From: CAYRYU01 sp964428355
GTDB taxonomy: Bacteria; Muiribacteriota; Ozemobacteria; Ozemobacterales; Ozemobacteraceae
Direction of reading: 5' to 3'
Assembly: GCA_964428355.1 (NCBI GenBank)
Contig: CAYRYU010000076.1
Span: 1 to 35,473, forward strand
DNA: 35,473 nt
This document shows positions 25,608-34,521 of this stretch, in pieces; the first letter of the stretch is position 1, and the number at the start of each line of letters is the position of its first letter. The notes under the pieces are model-generated. The model was not told the origin of the DNA and did no database searches. It saw nothing but the letters and a program-made list of their open reading frames with translations. The translations under genes and the position numbers were made by a program.

Positions 25608-26951
25608 ATGAAGCACCGAATTGAGATTAATCTGCTCGTTATTCTCGGCCTCCTCACTTCAATAATGTTTCCCATGGCCGGTCAGGCACAGGGATATGAT
25701 TCCTCGACCCTGGATCTTCCCGAAGGCTATTCGGAAGCATACCCGGAACGTGCCGGGCGGGAGACGATCTCGTTCGTTTCAGGTTCAGGGGAACCCCACG
25801 AGATAATGGAAGCGGATCTGTCAGATGATTCTGAAAGTCCGATTTCCCAGGGTTTGGGTGTCCAGAGCTACACCGTCAGAAAGGGAGACACCCTCGGGGG
25901 AATTTCCCGGAAATTCTTCGGAACGACCAAATATTGGAAGAAGATCGCGAATGCGAACGGAATAAACAATCCCTCCAATCTTAAGGTGGGGAAAAGGATA
26001 AGTATTCCCTCTCTCGGAAAAGGATTGACCATGAGGCAGAAGACGGTAACCATCGCCGAAACCCAGGTCGTCAATGCCCCCTCCACCCCCCCCGCCCTTC
26101 AGCTTCCCCCGGTCTCGGGGACCGGGAACGAAACCGTAATGTACTCGGAAAGGGGCCTTCCCGCGATTTATCTCCCTGAAACCGGCCGCCAGGAAGATCA
26201 TACCCGCAACAACGTCACGATGGAAGGCCTTACAGGCCTGATGCACACCTTCGCCGCCTACACGCTGGGCAAAGGCCTCTTCAGCACTTCCTTCGGAGTC
26301 CTGTGGAACAAGATCACCCGGAGGGACGGACATCGACTCCAGAACGGAGAAGACGGCGATTACTGGCAGTTCCCCATCGCCCTGACCTACGCGGGCGAGA
26401 ACTTCGAGGTCGCTCTCCAGCTGCCGTTCGAATCCTACGACGTGTATGCTCCGATCACCTACAATTTCCGGGATGGAACCGATTCCGGAATGGGCGACGC
26501 TTCGCTGAGACTCAAGTTCTCCTCCCAGAACGAGAACATGGCCTCCTGCCTCGGTCTGGGGGCGATTTTCCCGACCAATGACCGGGTGATCGGGAATTAC
26601 GAGAACGACAATGCCTGGGAGATCTTTGCCGGCGTTTCCTCCAAGAAGAAGAGTGGCGGAAACTTCCACCTGAACGGCGGATACCAGGCCGGAGACGGGA
26701 ACACCGACCATGAAGGGGTCTTCGTGAACGCCGGGTTCGAATACTCCGCCAACGAATCATTCACCTTCATGGGCGAGATAAACGCCTACAACCGCATCAA
26801 TAACGGTCGCAGCACCGACCTTACCCTTGGGCTGCGGCATCATGTGAAGCCCGGAATGACCATCTCGCTCGCTGCTCCAATAGCCCTGAGCAACGACATG
26901 TTCTTCGGATACGACTATCGCCTCGAGGGTCAGCTCCAGTACCATTACTGA
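25608..26951 (+). CDS. LysM-domain protein with outer-membrane beta-barrel-like C-terminus
   Basis: A 447-aa protein with a signal peptide (about 1-28, ending AGQAQG). A LysM peptidoglycan-binding domain lies at about 87-134 (YTVRKGDTLGGISRKFFGTTKYWKKI...LKVGKRISIP), then a Pro/Thr linker. The ~250-residue C-terminal region has alternating beta strands (FPIALTYAGENFEVALQLPFESYDVYAPITY ... GQLQYHY) ending in an aromatic residue, as in outer-membrane barrels. It would tether the outer membrane to peptidoglycan. AAAGGA lies about 12 nt before the ATG. The stop overlaps that of pdxA by 7 bp (convergent). Confidence 0.75.
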   Translation: MKHRIEINLLVILGLLTSIMFPMAGQAQGYDSSTLDLPEGYSEAYPERAGRETISFVSGSGEPHEIMEADLSDDSESPISQGLGVQSYTVRKGDTLGGISRKFFGTTKYWKKIANANGINNPSNLKVGKRISIPSLGKGLTMRQKTVTIAETQVVNAPSTPPALQLPPVSGTGNETVMYSERGLPAIYLPETGRQEDHTRNNVTMEGLTGLMHTFAAYTLGKGLFSTSFGVLWNKITRRDGHRLQNGEDGDYWQFPIALTYAGENFEVALQLPFESYDVYAPITYNFRDGTDSGMGDASLRLKFSSQNENMASCLGLGAIFPTNDRVIGNYENDNAWEIFAGVSSKKKSGGNFHLNGGYQAGDGNTDHEGVFVNAGFEYSANESFTFMGEINAYNRINNGRSTDLTLGLRHHVKPGMTISLAAPIALSNDMFFGYDYRLEGQLQYHY

Positions 26952-28069
26952 GCGCCGCGAGATTCCCCTTTCCGACCGGTGTCCGCCGTCAATCGCCGGG
27001 CTTCCCTTATTGCCGAAATCAGGCCCGAGGGGTCGGATTCCCCCTTTCCGGCAATGTCGTAACCGGTTCCGTGCCCCACCGAAGTGCGAACGTAGGGCAA
27101 CCCCAGGGTGACGTTCACGCACCTTATCGAACCCAGCGCTTTGATGGCTGAAAGGCCCTGGTCATGCGTCTGGCAGATAAATACGTCGAATTTTCGACGC
27201 ATGTCTGGTTTGAAAAGACTGTCGGAAGGGAAGGGCCCGGAGACGTTCGGATTGACCTTCCGAAAAGCCTCCACGGCGGGCGCGATTATCCCTTTCTCTT
27301 CATCCCCGAACAATCCGCCTTCTCCGGCGTGGGGGTTGAGCCCGCCCACCGCCAGGCGGGGAAAAGGCCGTGATCTCGTTGAATAAGCCTCATGGGCAAG
27401 CCGGAGGGTTTCCAGGACCGCTTCGGTGGTCAAAAGATCCAGGACCTGGCGGTAGGAGACGTGCAGAGTGGTCATGACGACCCTCCATTTCCCGAGAACC
27501 ATGGCCATCCGCGTGGTTCGCGCTCCGGTGAGAGCTCCGAGCATGTCGGTGTGGCCCGAAAAGCGGCTTCCTGCCAGCTTGATGCTCATCTTCCCGATCG
27601 GCCCCGTTACCATTCCGTCGCAAATTCCCCGAAGGCAGAGGTCGTGGGCGGTCTCGATCGCTTTGATGGCGGCCATTCCACCCTCGCGGCAGATCTTCCC
27701 GGGGGGAAAATCCCCTGCCGGTCCTGTGTCGAGGATGGCGGGACAACGGCGGCACAAGGTTTCACGTGGATCCTCCGAGATGGGAAGCCCAACCCCTCCC
27801 CTGCGATAACCGCAGCCGTTCGCGTCGGGAACCCCTCTCATGTGGTGTCCGCAGGCTAGTGTTTCGGGAACCCAATTCGAGGTCTGGATGGAAAGTCTTT
27901 CCCCCGCCTTCCGGAGCGGTTCAAAGGGCCCCACGAACAGAAGCCGCCCGAGTTCATCGGGAGAGAGGCGGGCGATTGCTTTCGCCGCTATCTCGGGACC
28001 GATCCCACAGGGGTCGCCAAGGGTGATCGCAAGCAGCTTTCCGGGGGAAATTCTCTCTCTCTTGGCCAT
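26945..28069 (-). CDS. pdxA: PdxA-like 4-hydroxythreonine-4-phosphate dehydrogenase with Cys/His insertion
   Basis: A 374-aa enzyme of the vitamin B6 pathway family (oxidation/decarboxylation of 4-phosphohydroxy-threonine). Conserved: GDPCGIGPEIAAKA, SGHTDMLG (H173), H203, NPHAGEGG (H247), THDQGL (H302) and LGLPYVRTSVGHGTG; the three metal histidines keep the spacing of E. coli PdxA. Compared with that enzyme, about 37 extra residues occur before H173, including C73, H75, H76, C86, C106 and C109, which could bind a metal. The usual SVDHGTA reads SVGHGTG, so a substrate shift (PdxA2-type) is possible. It follows the RNase gene by 10 bp. Confidence 0.85.
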   Translation of the reverse strand: MAKRERISPGKLLAITLGDPCGIGPEIAAKAIARLSPDELGRLLFVGPFEPLRKAGERLSIQTSNWVPETLACGHHMRGVPDANGCGYRRGGVGLPISEDPRETLCRRCPAILDTGPAGDFPPGKICREGGMAAIKAIETAHDLCLRGICDGMVTGPIGKMSIKLAGSRFSGHTDMLGALTGARTTRMAMVLGKWRVVMTTLHVSYRQVLDLLTTEAVLETLRLAHEAYSTRSRPFPRLAVGGLNPHAGEGGLFGDEEKGIIAPAVEAFRKVNPNVSGPFPSDSLFKPDMRRKFDVFICQTHDQGLSAIKALGSIRCVNVTLGLPYVRTSVGHGTGYDIAGKGESDPSGLISAIREARRLTADTGRKGESRGAQ

Positions 28070-28079
28070 TTTCGACTGT

Positions 28080-30077
28080 TCAGGCGACGGCGGGTTCGAT
28101 GTCGAACCGGAGTATCCGGTCGAAGGGGTCCACCTGCCGGAACCTCACCGTGACCTTCTGCCCGACCTGGATGGGGAATGATGGTTTTCGGCAATGGCGA
28201 AACTGGCAGAGCAGGTCGATGTAGACGAAGACTTCCGGCCCGGAAGTGTCGACGATGGTTCCGGGGGAGGTTTCCCGTCCGTCCTTTTGTTCCTGCCGGA
28301 GGAATTTCAACAGGAAGTACCTGACCCTGTCCTCCATTACCTCCTCGGCGACCCTGACCGACTCGTCGGGGACGGCCAGTCGGGCCGAGAGCTGGCCGGA
28401 ATCGAGGGGAGGCCGGCCCTCCAGGACCGCCGTGATCTGGCGGTGAAGGACCAGGTCGGAGTACCGCCGGATCGGCGATGTGATCTGGCAATACGGATCA
28501 ACCCCCAGCCCCGCGTGGAGGCCGGGCCTCGAGGACGTCTGGGATTTCTTCATCGACCTCAGGGCCTGGAAGAATTCAACGGGCTTGAACTCGGTCTGCC
28601 GGGTCGGGTTGTCCCCGGCCGGTTCCTGGACCCGGTAGACGCCGGGAACCTTGCGTTCCGCGAGCCAACGTCCTCCCAGATGATTCGCCCAGATCATGAA
28701 CTCGGCTATCATCTCCTGGGTCGGCCCGTCATTGCGCGGCTGGAGGGTGACCCTTTCCCCGTCCAGGATCACCTTGATTTCGGGTTGTCTTTTGAACACC
28801 ATCGCTCCCGCCTCGGTCCGGCGTTTGACCAGGAGTTTCCAGAGCCTGACTCCCAGGGCCAGTGTCGGTTCGCGGTCGATCAGCTCGTCGGCGGAATCGT
28901 AGGAGGTCATCCGCGTCACCCTTATCAGGGACTTGAAAAGTTCGAACCCCGAAAGCCCCCCGGTTTCGTCGAACCCGATTTTGAGGGTCAGTGCCTGCCG
29001 GTCGGAGTTCTCGTTGAGACTGAGGTGGTCTTCGGAAAGAACCTTGGGAAGCATCGGGATGTTGCCATCGGGAAGGTAGATCGTCGTTCCGCGCCGGGAT
29101 GCTTCGATATCGACCGGGGAATCCGTCGAGAACCACTCAGCTGGATCTGCGACATGGACCAGGAGCGTGAACCCGCCATCCGCGGAACTGAGGGAAAAAG
29201 CGTCGTCCCGGTCGAGGGTGGTCTCGGAATCGATCGCCCAGGTTTCCATCCCACGAAGGTCGGTTCGGTTGGATTCAGGGGGCTTCTGGCCGGCAAGTCG
29301 CTCCGCCTCGAGGGTAACCTCTTCCGGGAACTCGACGGGGACTTTGTACCGCTTCAGGAGAAGGTTTTCATCGGGCCCGAACAACCCGGCGCTGACAAGG
29401 AGGGAAAAGAGCTTTCGTCCGGTTCCGAATCCCGATTTTTCAAGGATCTCGAAAATCCTTTTCGGAACCGGAGCTTCATGTTCGAGGGCGGCAACCTGGA
29501 TGAGCGACTCGGACACCGCGCGGAAACGATCGGAGCATCCCTCGGGACCGCGGGCTGAGACTCGCTTCATTTCGGCGATCAGCTCCGACTCCTCCTGTTC
29601 CATTTCCCGGCGTTTCTTTTCCCTTTCTTGCGCCTGGGCCAGTTCATCGGCTGGGACGGGCGAGTAACCTTCTTTTCTGGCCTTGAAGAAAAGGGTATCC
29701 GTGGTCAGGCGGCGAAGCAGCGCGGCTTCGGAATCGTCGTCCGGCGGGGAGAAGAGGAAGCCCGCCATTTCTTTCAGGGAAAAAGCGCGGTTTTCCATGA
29801 CAAGCAGCTGGTGAAGTTCGGCCAGGTCGATTCCCTGGGCGATCCCGCTCCTCTTCCGGTCGATTTCCATGGCCCTTTCGTGGCACCGGTCCAGGTCGGC
29901 GGTTCCGGTCCGCGATGTGGAGGTGCAGTGCAGCACCCCGCGCTCGGCAATGGTGGTTTCCTTTCGGTTGAGCAGAAGAACCCGGACGCCCTTTCCCGAA
30001 ACGGACAACACCACGCCCAGCACGAGCTCCTGGTCCTTCGATGGGAACTCCACGATCTGGCCTGCGGTGAAGTTCAT
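28080..30077 (-). CDS. RNase II/RNase R-family 3'-5' exoribonuclease
   Basis: A 665-aa protein. The RNB catalytic domain has the acidic cluster D283, D289, D291, D292 (IDSETTLDRDDAFS), RRGTTIYLPDGNIPMLPKVLSEDHLSLNEN, and YCQITSPIRRYSDLVLHRQ. A C-terminal S1-like RNA-binding segment (GTIVDTSGPEVFVYIDLLCQF...VTVRFRQVD) follows. The N-terminal ~270 residues are divergent, with a charged coiled coil around 145-175. It degrades mRNA and structured RNA. The ATG overlaps the stop of a mini-ORF (ATGA), suggesting coupled translation. Confidence 0.9.
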   Translation of the reverse strand: MNFTAGQIVEFPSKDQELVLGVVLSVSGKGVRVLLLNRKETTIAERGVLHCTSTSRTGTADLDRCHERAMEIDRKRSGIAQGIDLAELHQLLVMENRAFSLKEMAGFLFSPPDDDSEAALLRRLTTDTLFFKARKEGYSPVPADELAQAQEREKKRREMEQEESELIAEMKRVSARGPEGCSDRFRAVSESLIQVAALEHEAPVPKRIFEILEKSGFGTGRKLFSLLVSAGLFGPDENLLLKRYKVPVEFPEEVTLEAERLAGQKPPESNRTDLRGMETWAIDSETTLDRDDAFSLSSADGGFTLLVHVADPAEWFSTDSPVDIEASRRGTTIYLPDGNIPMLPKVLSEDHLSLNENSDRQALTLKIGFDETGGLSGFELFKSLIRVTRMTSYDSADELIDREPTLALGVRLWKLLVKRRTEAGAMVFKRQPEIKVILDGERVTLQPRNDGPTQEMIAEFMIWANHLGGRWLAERKVPGVYRVQEPAGDNPTRQTEFKPVEFFQALRSMKKSQTSSRPGLHAGLGVDPYCQITSPIRRYSDLVLHRQITAVLEGRPPLDSGQLSARLAVPDESVRVAEEVMEDRVRYFLLKFLRQEQKDGRETSPGTIVDTSGPEVFVYIDLLCQFRHCRKPSFPIQVGQKVTVRFRQVDPFDRILRFDIEPAVA

Positions 30078-30124
30078 CGAGCCGGCTCCGCGTTGGTCTT
30101 GAAAAACTGCACCTTCCGTGCCAT
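30074..30124 (-). CDS. 16-codon mini-ORF coupling two genes
   Basis: Encodes MARKVQFFKTNAEPAR. Its ATG (30124) overlaps the stop of the upstream 407-aa gene, GGAGG lies 6 nt before it, and its TGA overlaps the ATG of the RNase gene. The neat overlaps at both ends suggest real translation, perhaps as a relay or regulatory leader peptide. It may instead be chance. Confidence 0.35.
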   Translation of the reverse strand: MARKVQFFKTNAEPAR

Positions 30125-31347
30125 CATCGGCCTCCAGGATATGAAGTGTTCCGCCGGGACGCTGGCTCCCGTGGGGATGTGCCGATCATGAAGCGGCCGT
30201 CATGGCCCTGGAATCCGTCTATCCAGTGCTTGACTTCTCTCAGGGCGGCTCCAAAGGCCGCCTCATCACCCGGATCGGAATTTGGGGAGAATCCGTTGGC
30301 AAGACCTTCACCGCCATTCCCATCTTCCGGGCGAAGGCCGGGATCGCCGCGCTGCGTTCCGGAGGCGCCTTGCCGACTTTTCCCGGTTGTCCATTCCGCC
30401 GCCGTTTCCCGAAGGCTTCCACCAACCGAAAGAGTTTCCGGCCGCAGGAGGGAGAGGAGAAGGTCGGGTTCCTCGGTAAGACCGTATGGTGCGGCTTCCT
30501 CGTGTGCCATATCCGGGACGGAAGCAGAAGCGGGACCGGATCTGTAGAGCGATTCGAACAACCGGCAGCCCTTACGAACCAGTTCCATGAGGCTCGCGTC
30601 GCGTTCGGTCGGCTTTTCCCAGGTTTCTCTCCAGTTTTCGAGCGTTTCGATCTCGGCCCCGGTCAGGGAACCCGACTCGAACGGGGAGAGTCCGATGATC
30701 TTCCACGCGAGATGACTTCGCTCACCGGGGGACCACTGGTTCACGTCCCGCCAGTCGCCGATCTGGATTCCCTCCAGACGTCGCCGGACGGAGCGGTTGA
30801 AGCTCTGGTGACGTTTCTTGTCCGCCTCGAGCCGGGGGCTGGAATCGTGGCCAGCCTGAGCTTCTAGGAACCTGGAAGCCCACGCGAGGTCGGGGGAGAC
30901 GTGCAGGAACAAGAACTCGAGCGACTTCGTTTCGGGGTGGGGCTCGAACGCGTGCGTTTCCCGGACTGCCCTGACGATTTCGGCGATCATTTCGAGCCGG
31001 AAAAGGGTGAACCCGCATCTTCCGGTTTCGGGGAGGTCTGGAGGAAGGCCGAAAGGTATCGTTCGGCCGCATTTTGGCCGGGTCATTCTTCTCAATCGAA
31101 GGGAAAGGTAGGAAAGGACCGAGGCGGGTTGAGCGACCCGGTGGGGGAGAAAGTCCTCCATCATGATGAGGAAAATCTCGGAAAGGATCTCCCTGCAGCG
31201 ATCGACGAGGGGCATTTTCGAATCCCTCCAGGCCTTTGCCTGGGCGATCACGAAAGATCCTGCATTGGAAAGGAACCCGTCGAGCGAGCTGCGGTCGGGG
31301 TGGGCAAGGAACCCGGCCAGGGCCTCGAGCAAACCTTGATCGTTCAT
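30124..31347 (-). CDS. Unknown 407-aa protein, possibly sigma-factor-like N-terminus
   Basis: Not recognised. The ATG at 31347 is well supported by GGAAGGGAAAAAGG directly upstream; the longer in-frame extension looks non-coding. Residues 1-110 are helical (FLSNAGSFVIAQAKAWRDSKMPLVDRCREILSEIFLIMMEDF...VLSYLSLRLRRMTR) and recall region 2 of sigma-70-like proteins, but the match is by feel only. The remainder is acidic to neutral and low in recognisable motifs, with a disordered Gly/Ser/Pro-rich C-terminus. It lies upstream of the RNase and pdxA genes on the same strand. Confidence 0.6.
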   Translation of the reverse strand: MNDQGLLEALAGFLAHPDRSSLDGFLSNAGSFVIAQAKAWRDSKMPLVDRCREILSEIFLIMMEDFLPHRVAQPASVLSYLSLRLRRMTRPKCGRTIPFGLPPDLPETGRCGFTLFRLEMIAEIVRAVRETHAFEPHPETKSLEFLFLHVSPDLAWASRFLEAQAGHDSSPRLEADKKRHQSFNRSVRRRLEGIQIGDWRDVNQWSPGERSHLAWKIIGLSPFESGSLTGAEIETLENWRETWEKPTERDASLMELVRKGCRLFESLYRSGPASASVPDMAHEEAAPYGLTEEPDLLLSLLRPETLSVGGSLRETAAEWTTGKSRQGASGTQRGDPGLRPEDGNGGEGLANGFSPNSDPGDEAAFGAALREVKHWIDGFQGHDGRFMIGTSPREPASRRNTSYPGGR

Positions 31348-31478
31348 CCTTTTTCCCTTCCAAGAAGAACCTTGCCTTCGCCTGTTCGAAGGAAAGATAT
31401 CACACTCGGTCGATTTTTTCCCCAAACCGGTTTTCGGGTGATTAAAGGGTGAAACATCCGAAAAGGGGGCTTTCCGAA

Positions 31479-31967
31479 ATGATGTGCTGCAACGAATGTC
31501 CTTTCCACCCAAACCTTGGCACCGAAAAAGACCGGTGTCCAAGCCCGATCTGCAGAGTCCGGCCTGAAAGGTGTCCCCAGGCGGCGTGTGCGAGGGCAAT
31601 ACGCTCGAGGTGCTTCCAGGATACTTTCGTTTTGCAGAGGTTGAGTCAGAACGATCCTCTCGCCGTCCGGCTCGCTCCCGAAACCCTCGAAACGGCGTGT
31701 CTGGGCCGCGACCGCCCTTTGCTTCTGTCCCTTTTCTACTTCGCGCCCGAACGGCTCCTTCCCCACCTCTGGAGAAAACTCACGCTGTTCGACCGGAGCA
31801 GCCTCTGGTTGCTCAACCCGCTCTTTATATCAGCGGGGCTTCCCCCCCTCCGGAACTTCCAGAATCTCGGAATCCAAGAGAAAGTCTATCTGGGAGCGGT
31901 TCTCGCGACCCCGTATTTCGGGTCCCGGTACCGGTCACCCGATCTCGAAACCCAGGGTCTGGCCTGA
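31479..31967 (+). CDS. Cys-rich protein of unknown family, tandem paralogue A
   Basis: A 162-aa protein starting MMCCNECPF. Eight cysteines occupy the first 45 residues (C3, C4, C7, C20, C25, C32, C37, C45), followed by a helical C-terminal half containing LWRKLTLFDRSSLWLLNPLF...LPPL. The downstream gene repeats the same plan. No known domain is recognised; the cysteine pattern suggests a zinc or Fe-S site. The ATG at 31479 is chosen by alignment with the paralogue, although an upstream GTG (31449) is open. It is divergent from the 407-aa gene. Confidence 0.65.
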   Translation: MMCCNECPFHPNLGTEKDRCPSPICRVRPERCPQAACARAIRSRCFQDTFVLQRLSQNDPLAVRLAPETLETACLGRDRPLLLSLFYFAPERLLPHLWRKLTLFDRSSLWLLNPLFISAGLPPLRNFQNLGIQEKVYLGAVLATPYFGSRYRSPDLETQGLA

Positions 31968-31992
31968 AAAAGAAAGGAGCTCGAAACAAACC

Positions 31993-32469
31993 ATGATGTG
32001 CTGCCGAATGTGTCCCTTCAATCCAGCCGCTTCCCCGGAAGCAGGACTACTCTTGCCCGTTTCCACCGAAAAGGCGGCCGAGAGGTGTGAAAACCCTCTC
32101 TGCCGGTTGCCTCCCAACGTTGCGCCATTCGGAGAGGCTTGCGTCAAGTGTCCCCAGGAAACCCAGATGCGGCTTTGCCTGCATGACCGCCATGTCCTCC
32201 GGAACGTCCATCGCGAAGACCACCTTTCCGGAGAAACTGCCCACCACTGTCTCGACACCCTCGTCCACCGCGAGCGCTCCGATCTCGTTTGCGAGCTGTT
32301 CCATGGGGCACCTGCCCCCCTTCGTGAGAGCCTCTGGCGTCGAATGCTGGCGAGCCACTCATCCTTCCTTTTCCTTCTCAACCCGATCTTCGAAAAGTTC
32401 GATCTTCCCCCCCTCGACTTCGCGAACTGGCCTTCGAACATCGGCGATTACCGTCTTGCAGTCGGATGA
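31993..32469 (+). CDS. Cys-rich protein of unknown family, tandem paralogue B
   Basis: A 158-aa protein starting MMCCRMCPF with eight N-terminal cysteines in the same order as paralogue A (C3, C4, C7, C32, C37, C50, C53, C62). The C-terminal segment LWRRMLASHSSFLFLLNPIFEKFDLPPLDFANW aligns with A's. AAAGGAG lies upstream, 25 bp after A's stop, so the two are probably co-transcribed. Diverged duplication; function unknown. Confidence 0.65.
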   Translation: MMCCRMCPFNPAASPEAGLLLPVSTEKAAERCENPLCRLPPNVAPFGEACVKCPQETQMRLCLHDRHVLRNVHREDHLSGETAHHCLDTLVHRERSDLVCELFHGAPAPLRESLWRRMLASHSSFLFLLNPIFEKFDLPPLDFANWPSNIGDYRLAVG

Positions 32470-32892
32470 ACCTCCCCCCCCGCCAGCTTCTTGCTCCCGG
32501 AGAGGGTCCTTGATAAGATGATTGACAGACCGCTTCGGAAAACCGACAGAAGATCCCAGAAAACCGCGGCGGCGAGAACGATTGGTTTTCCGTTCCCCCG
32601 CGATCGGTTTTCGAGGGTATTCCACGGGCCGGTTTCCCTGGCGAAGGACGGCATCCGGGCGAGAGGAAGGTGTGGGTCGATTGCGATACTCCATCCCAGG
32701 GTCCCGCTCTTTCGAAAGAGGCTTTTCTTCCTGCCCCCGCCCGGGATCGAAACGCCAGAATGGGGAACTCCCGTTTCTTGCCGGAGTCAAACCCGGTCCA
32801 CATCGTTCGCCTTTGGCGGAAACGTGGAAAACTCGGTTCGGTTCGGTCTTCATCCGCGTCATCCGCGGATCATCCCCCTCCCCCAAGCCCGG
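32470..32892. other. Gene-poor stretch before the second pilin cluster
   Basis: No convincing gene on either strand; the open frames here are Arg/Pro/Ser-rich and look like non-coding translations. A weak promoter candidate on the plus strand is TTGCTC (32491-32496), 17 bp, TAAGAT (32514-32519). Around 32848-32876 the phrase tcatccgcgtcatccgcgg resembles short intergenic repeats seen in various genomes. Confidence 0.4.
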
Positions 32893-32900
32893 ATGCTCCA

Positions 32901-33442
32901 ATGGTCACCAAGGGCCGAGAAAAGCCATCACCTTCCTGGAGCTCCTGGTTGGGATGTCGCTACTGACCATCATCGCTCTTGGAGCCTTCCGTGCACTCAG
33001 CGTTTTTTCGGGAAAACAGAGCGAGAATCTCGGAAAGCGTCTCGTGTTGCAAATGGAGGCACGAAGGGCCCTCCTGTCTCTTTATGACGATCTCCAGCAG
33101 GGCATCGAGATCGTGATCCCAAAGCCTGGAAGCACCCTTCCATACGTCGTGTTCAGGGATTTCGTCAACGACATCCGTGTCATCTTCCAGGAAAAGGACG
33201 CCGAACTTTCCAAGACCGAGGGCCAGGACCTTTTTCGCGTCATGGAGGTCAGGTGCTCCCCGGAAGGAACCAGGCCGTCCGTCACCAGATTACTCATGAA
33301 ATACGTCACTCGCCTGCAGTTCACGGCCTATGACCCCGGGAGCCTCCTGTTGACCTGCTCCATGGCGGGCGGCAAGGGTACGTTCTCTCTCGTCAACTTC
33401 GTTCGGTTGCGAAACACCGATTCCCCCGATTTCGAAAAGTGA
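32901..33442 (+). pseudogene. Prepilin-like gene with an apparent frameshift in its leader
   Basis: From 32924 the frame reads A-ITFLELLVGMSLLTIIALGAFRALSVFSGKQSE..., a prepilin helix with Glu5, followed by about 150 residues resembling a GspJ/PilW-type minor pilin (LVLQMEARRALLSLYDDLQQGIEIVIP). No start codon lies in this frame close enough upstream. ATG 32901 would give the leader MVTKGREK if one base were added to the A-tract at 32920-32923, and ATG 32893 would fit if one base were removed. Either it is a real or assembly-generated frameshift, or translation starts far upstream with an odd leader. The stop overlaps the next gene's GTG. Confidence 0.6.
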
Positions 33443-34521
33443 GAAAGAGTGCAGCCATGAAGCTAAGAACCCGTGGAATTGCGATGGGCCTGGTTGTAAT
33501 GGTTGTTTTCTCACTCTTCGCGGGCGGGATGATCATTTCCCGCCTTTCCCGAAGCCTGCAGAGCCAGCTGACCTATGCCGACTCCGCCCTGCGGGCCCAA
33601 TACATCGCCGAATCCGCGTGCAACCAGCTGATCGCCAAGACGATCTCCAGACCCTTCGAGCAAAGATGGTTCGGGGGGAACCCCGACGCCAAGAGCGAGC
33701 TTTCGTACGGAGGAGGCCTCTACGATTACTTCATCCAGGATACCCCCGACAGGCCCAAATACGTCGACATCTGGACCCGCGCCACATACCGGGATGTAAA
33801 AAGATGTTTTTTCTGGAGATTCGAGTTCCACGTCTCCCTCCTGTCTGGAATTCGCGAGTTTGCCCCGGTTGAAGTCCTGGAGATAGACGAAAGGCTGTTT
33901 CCGCCGAAAGGTTCGGCCAACAACGATGCGCGGATAACCGAAATCGAAAACCTTATCCGTCAGAGGCACGAGAAAAAGAACAAGGCCGATCAGGTGGTTG
34001 CCAAGGTGATAAAGGATCCCGACCTCGAGAATGTCCTTACAACCCTTGGAAATCCCCCCACGGTTCCTGTCACCTCCAGTTCGGCTCCCCCGAAGACCGA
34101 TGACGTCGGGAATCCCTCACCTCCCGCCCAGGGTGCCGATGTTCTCATCGGCCCTTCCCCTGGAGTAAAGAGCATCTACGACCGGATCCGCCAGGCAAAA
34201 AATGAAGTTGAGACCGGGGGGCCCTCCGTGATTCCGTCATTCCCCACCACACCGGTCTCTGGAGACCCCCCCGTGGTTCCCTCGCCTTCCTCCGAACCCC
34301 CAAACAGCACAGTCCAGTGGCCTCCGGGGGCGATCATCGAGGGAGGGGGGGCGGCTTCGATGGAAGATCCGAAGAAAGGGTCGAACCTCCTTTTCACCTT
34401 GAAGGGGGGCGCCTCGATCATCGTTCCACGCCCAGGAAAATTCTCGGGACAGACCTTCTTTCGAAATGGGAAAGGCTATGTTACCTGGGATGACGGAACG
34501 ACGGAGGTGTATCCACAATGA
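33439..34521 (+). CDS. PilX-like pilus assembly protein, second cluster
   Basis: A 360-aa protein. The N-terminus (RTRGIAMGLVVMVVFSLFAGGMIISRLSRSLQSQLTYADSALRAQYIAESACNQLI) is typical of PilX-type pilus proteins. The middle carries a charged helix (ENLIRQRHEKKNKADQVV) and then a Pro/Ser/Thr-rich linker. The end is a small beta-rich segment (SIIVPRPGKFSGQTFFRNGKGYVTWDDGTTEVYPQ). GTG 33439 overlaps the previous stop (GTGA); an ATG at 33457 is the alternative start. It mirrors the PilX-like gene of the first cluster. Confidence 0.7.
   Translation: MRKSAAMKLRTRGIAMGLVVMVVFSLFAGGMIISRLSRSLQSQLTYADSALRAQYIAESACNQLIAKTISRPFEQRWFGGNPDAKSELSYGGGLYDYFIQDTPDRPKYVDIWTRATYRDVKRCFFWRFEFHVSLLSGIREFAPVEVLEIDERLFPPKGSANNDARITEIENLIRQRHEKKNKADQVVAKVIKDPDLENVLTTLGNPPTVPVTSSSAPPKTDDVGNPSPPAQGADVLIGPSPGVKSIYDRIRQAKNEVETGGPSVIPSFPTTPVSGDPPVVPSPSSEPPNSTVQWPPGAIIEGGGAASMEDPKKGSNLLFTLKGGASIIVPRPGKFSGQTFFRNGKGYVTWDDGTTEVYPQ

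Noticed and set aside
32522..32900. Upstream in-frame extension of the second-cluster prepilin
   Set aside because: Arg/Pro/Ser-rich, no domain, no Shine-Dalgarno; prepilin leaders are short, so a frameshift is more likely than a 130-residue leader.
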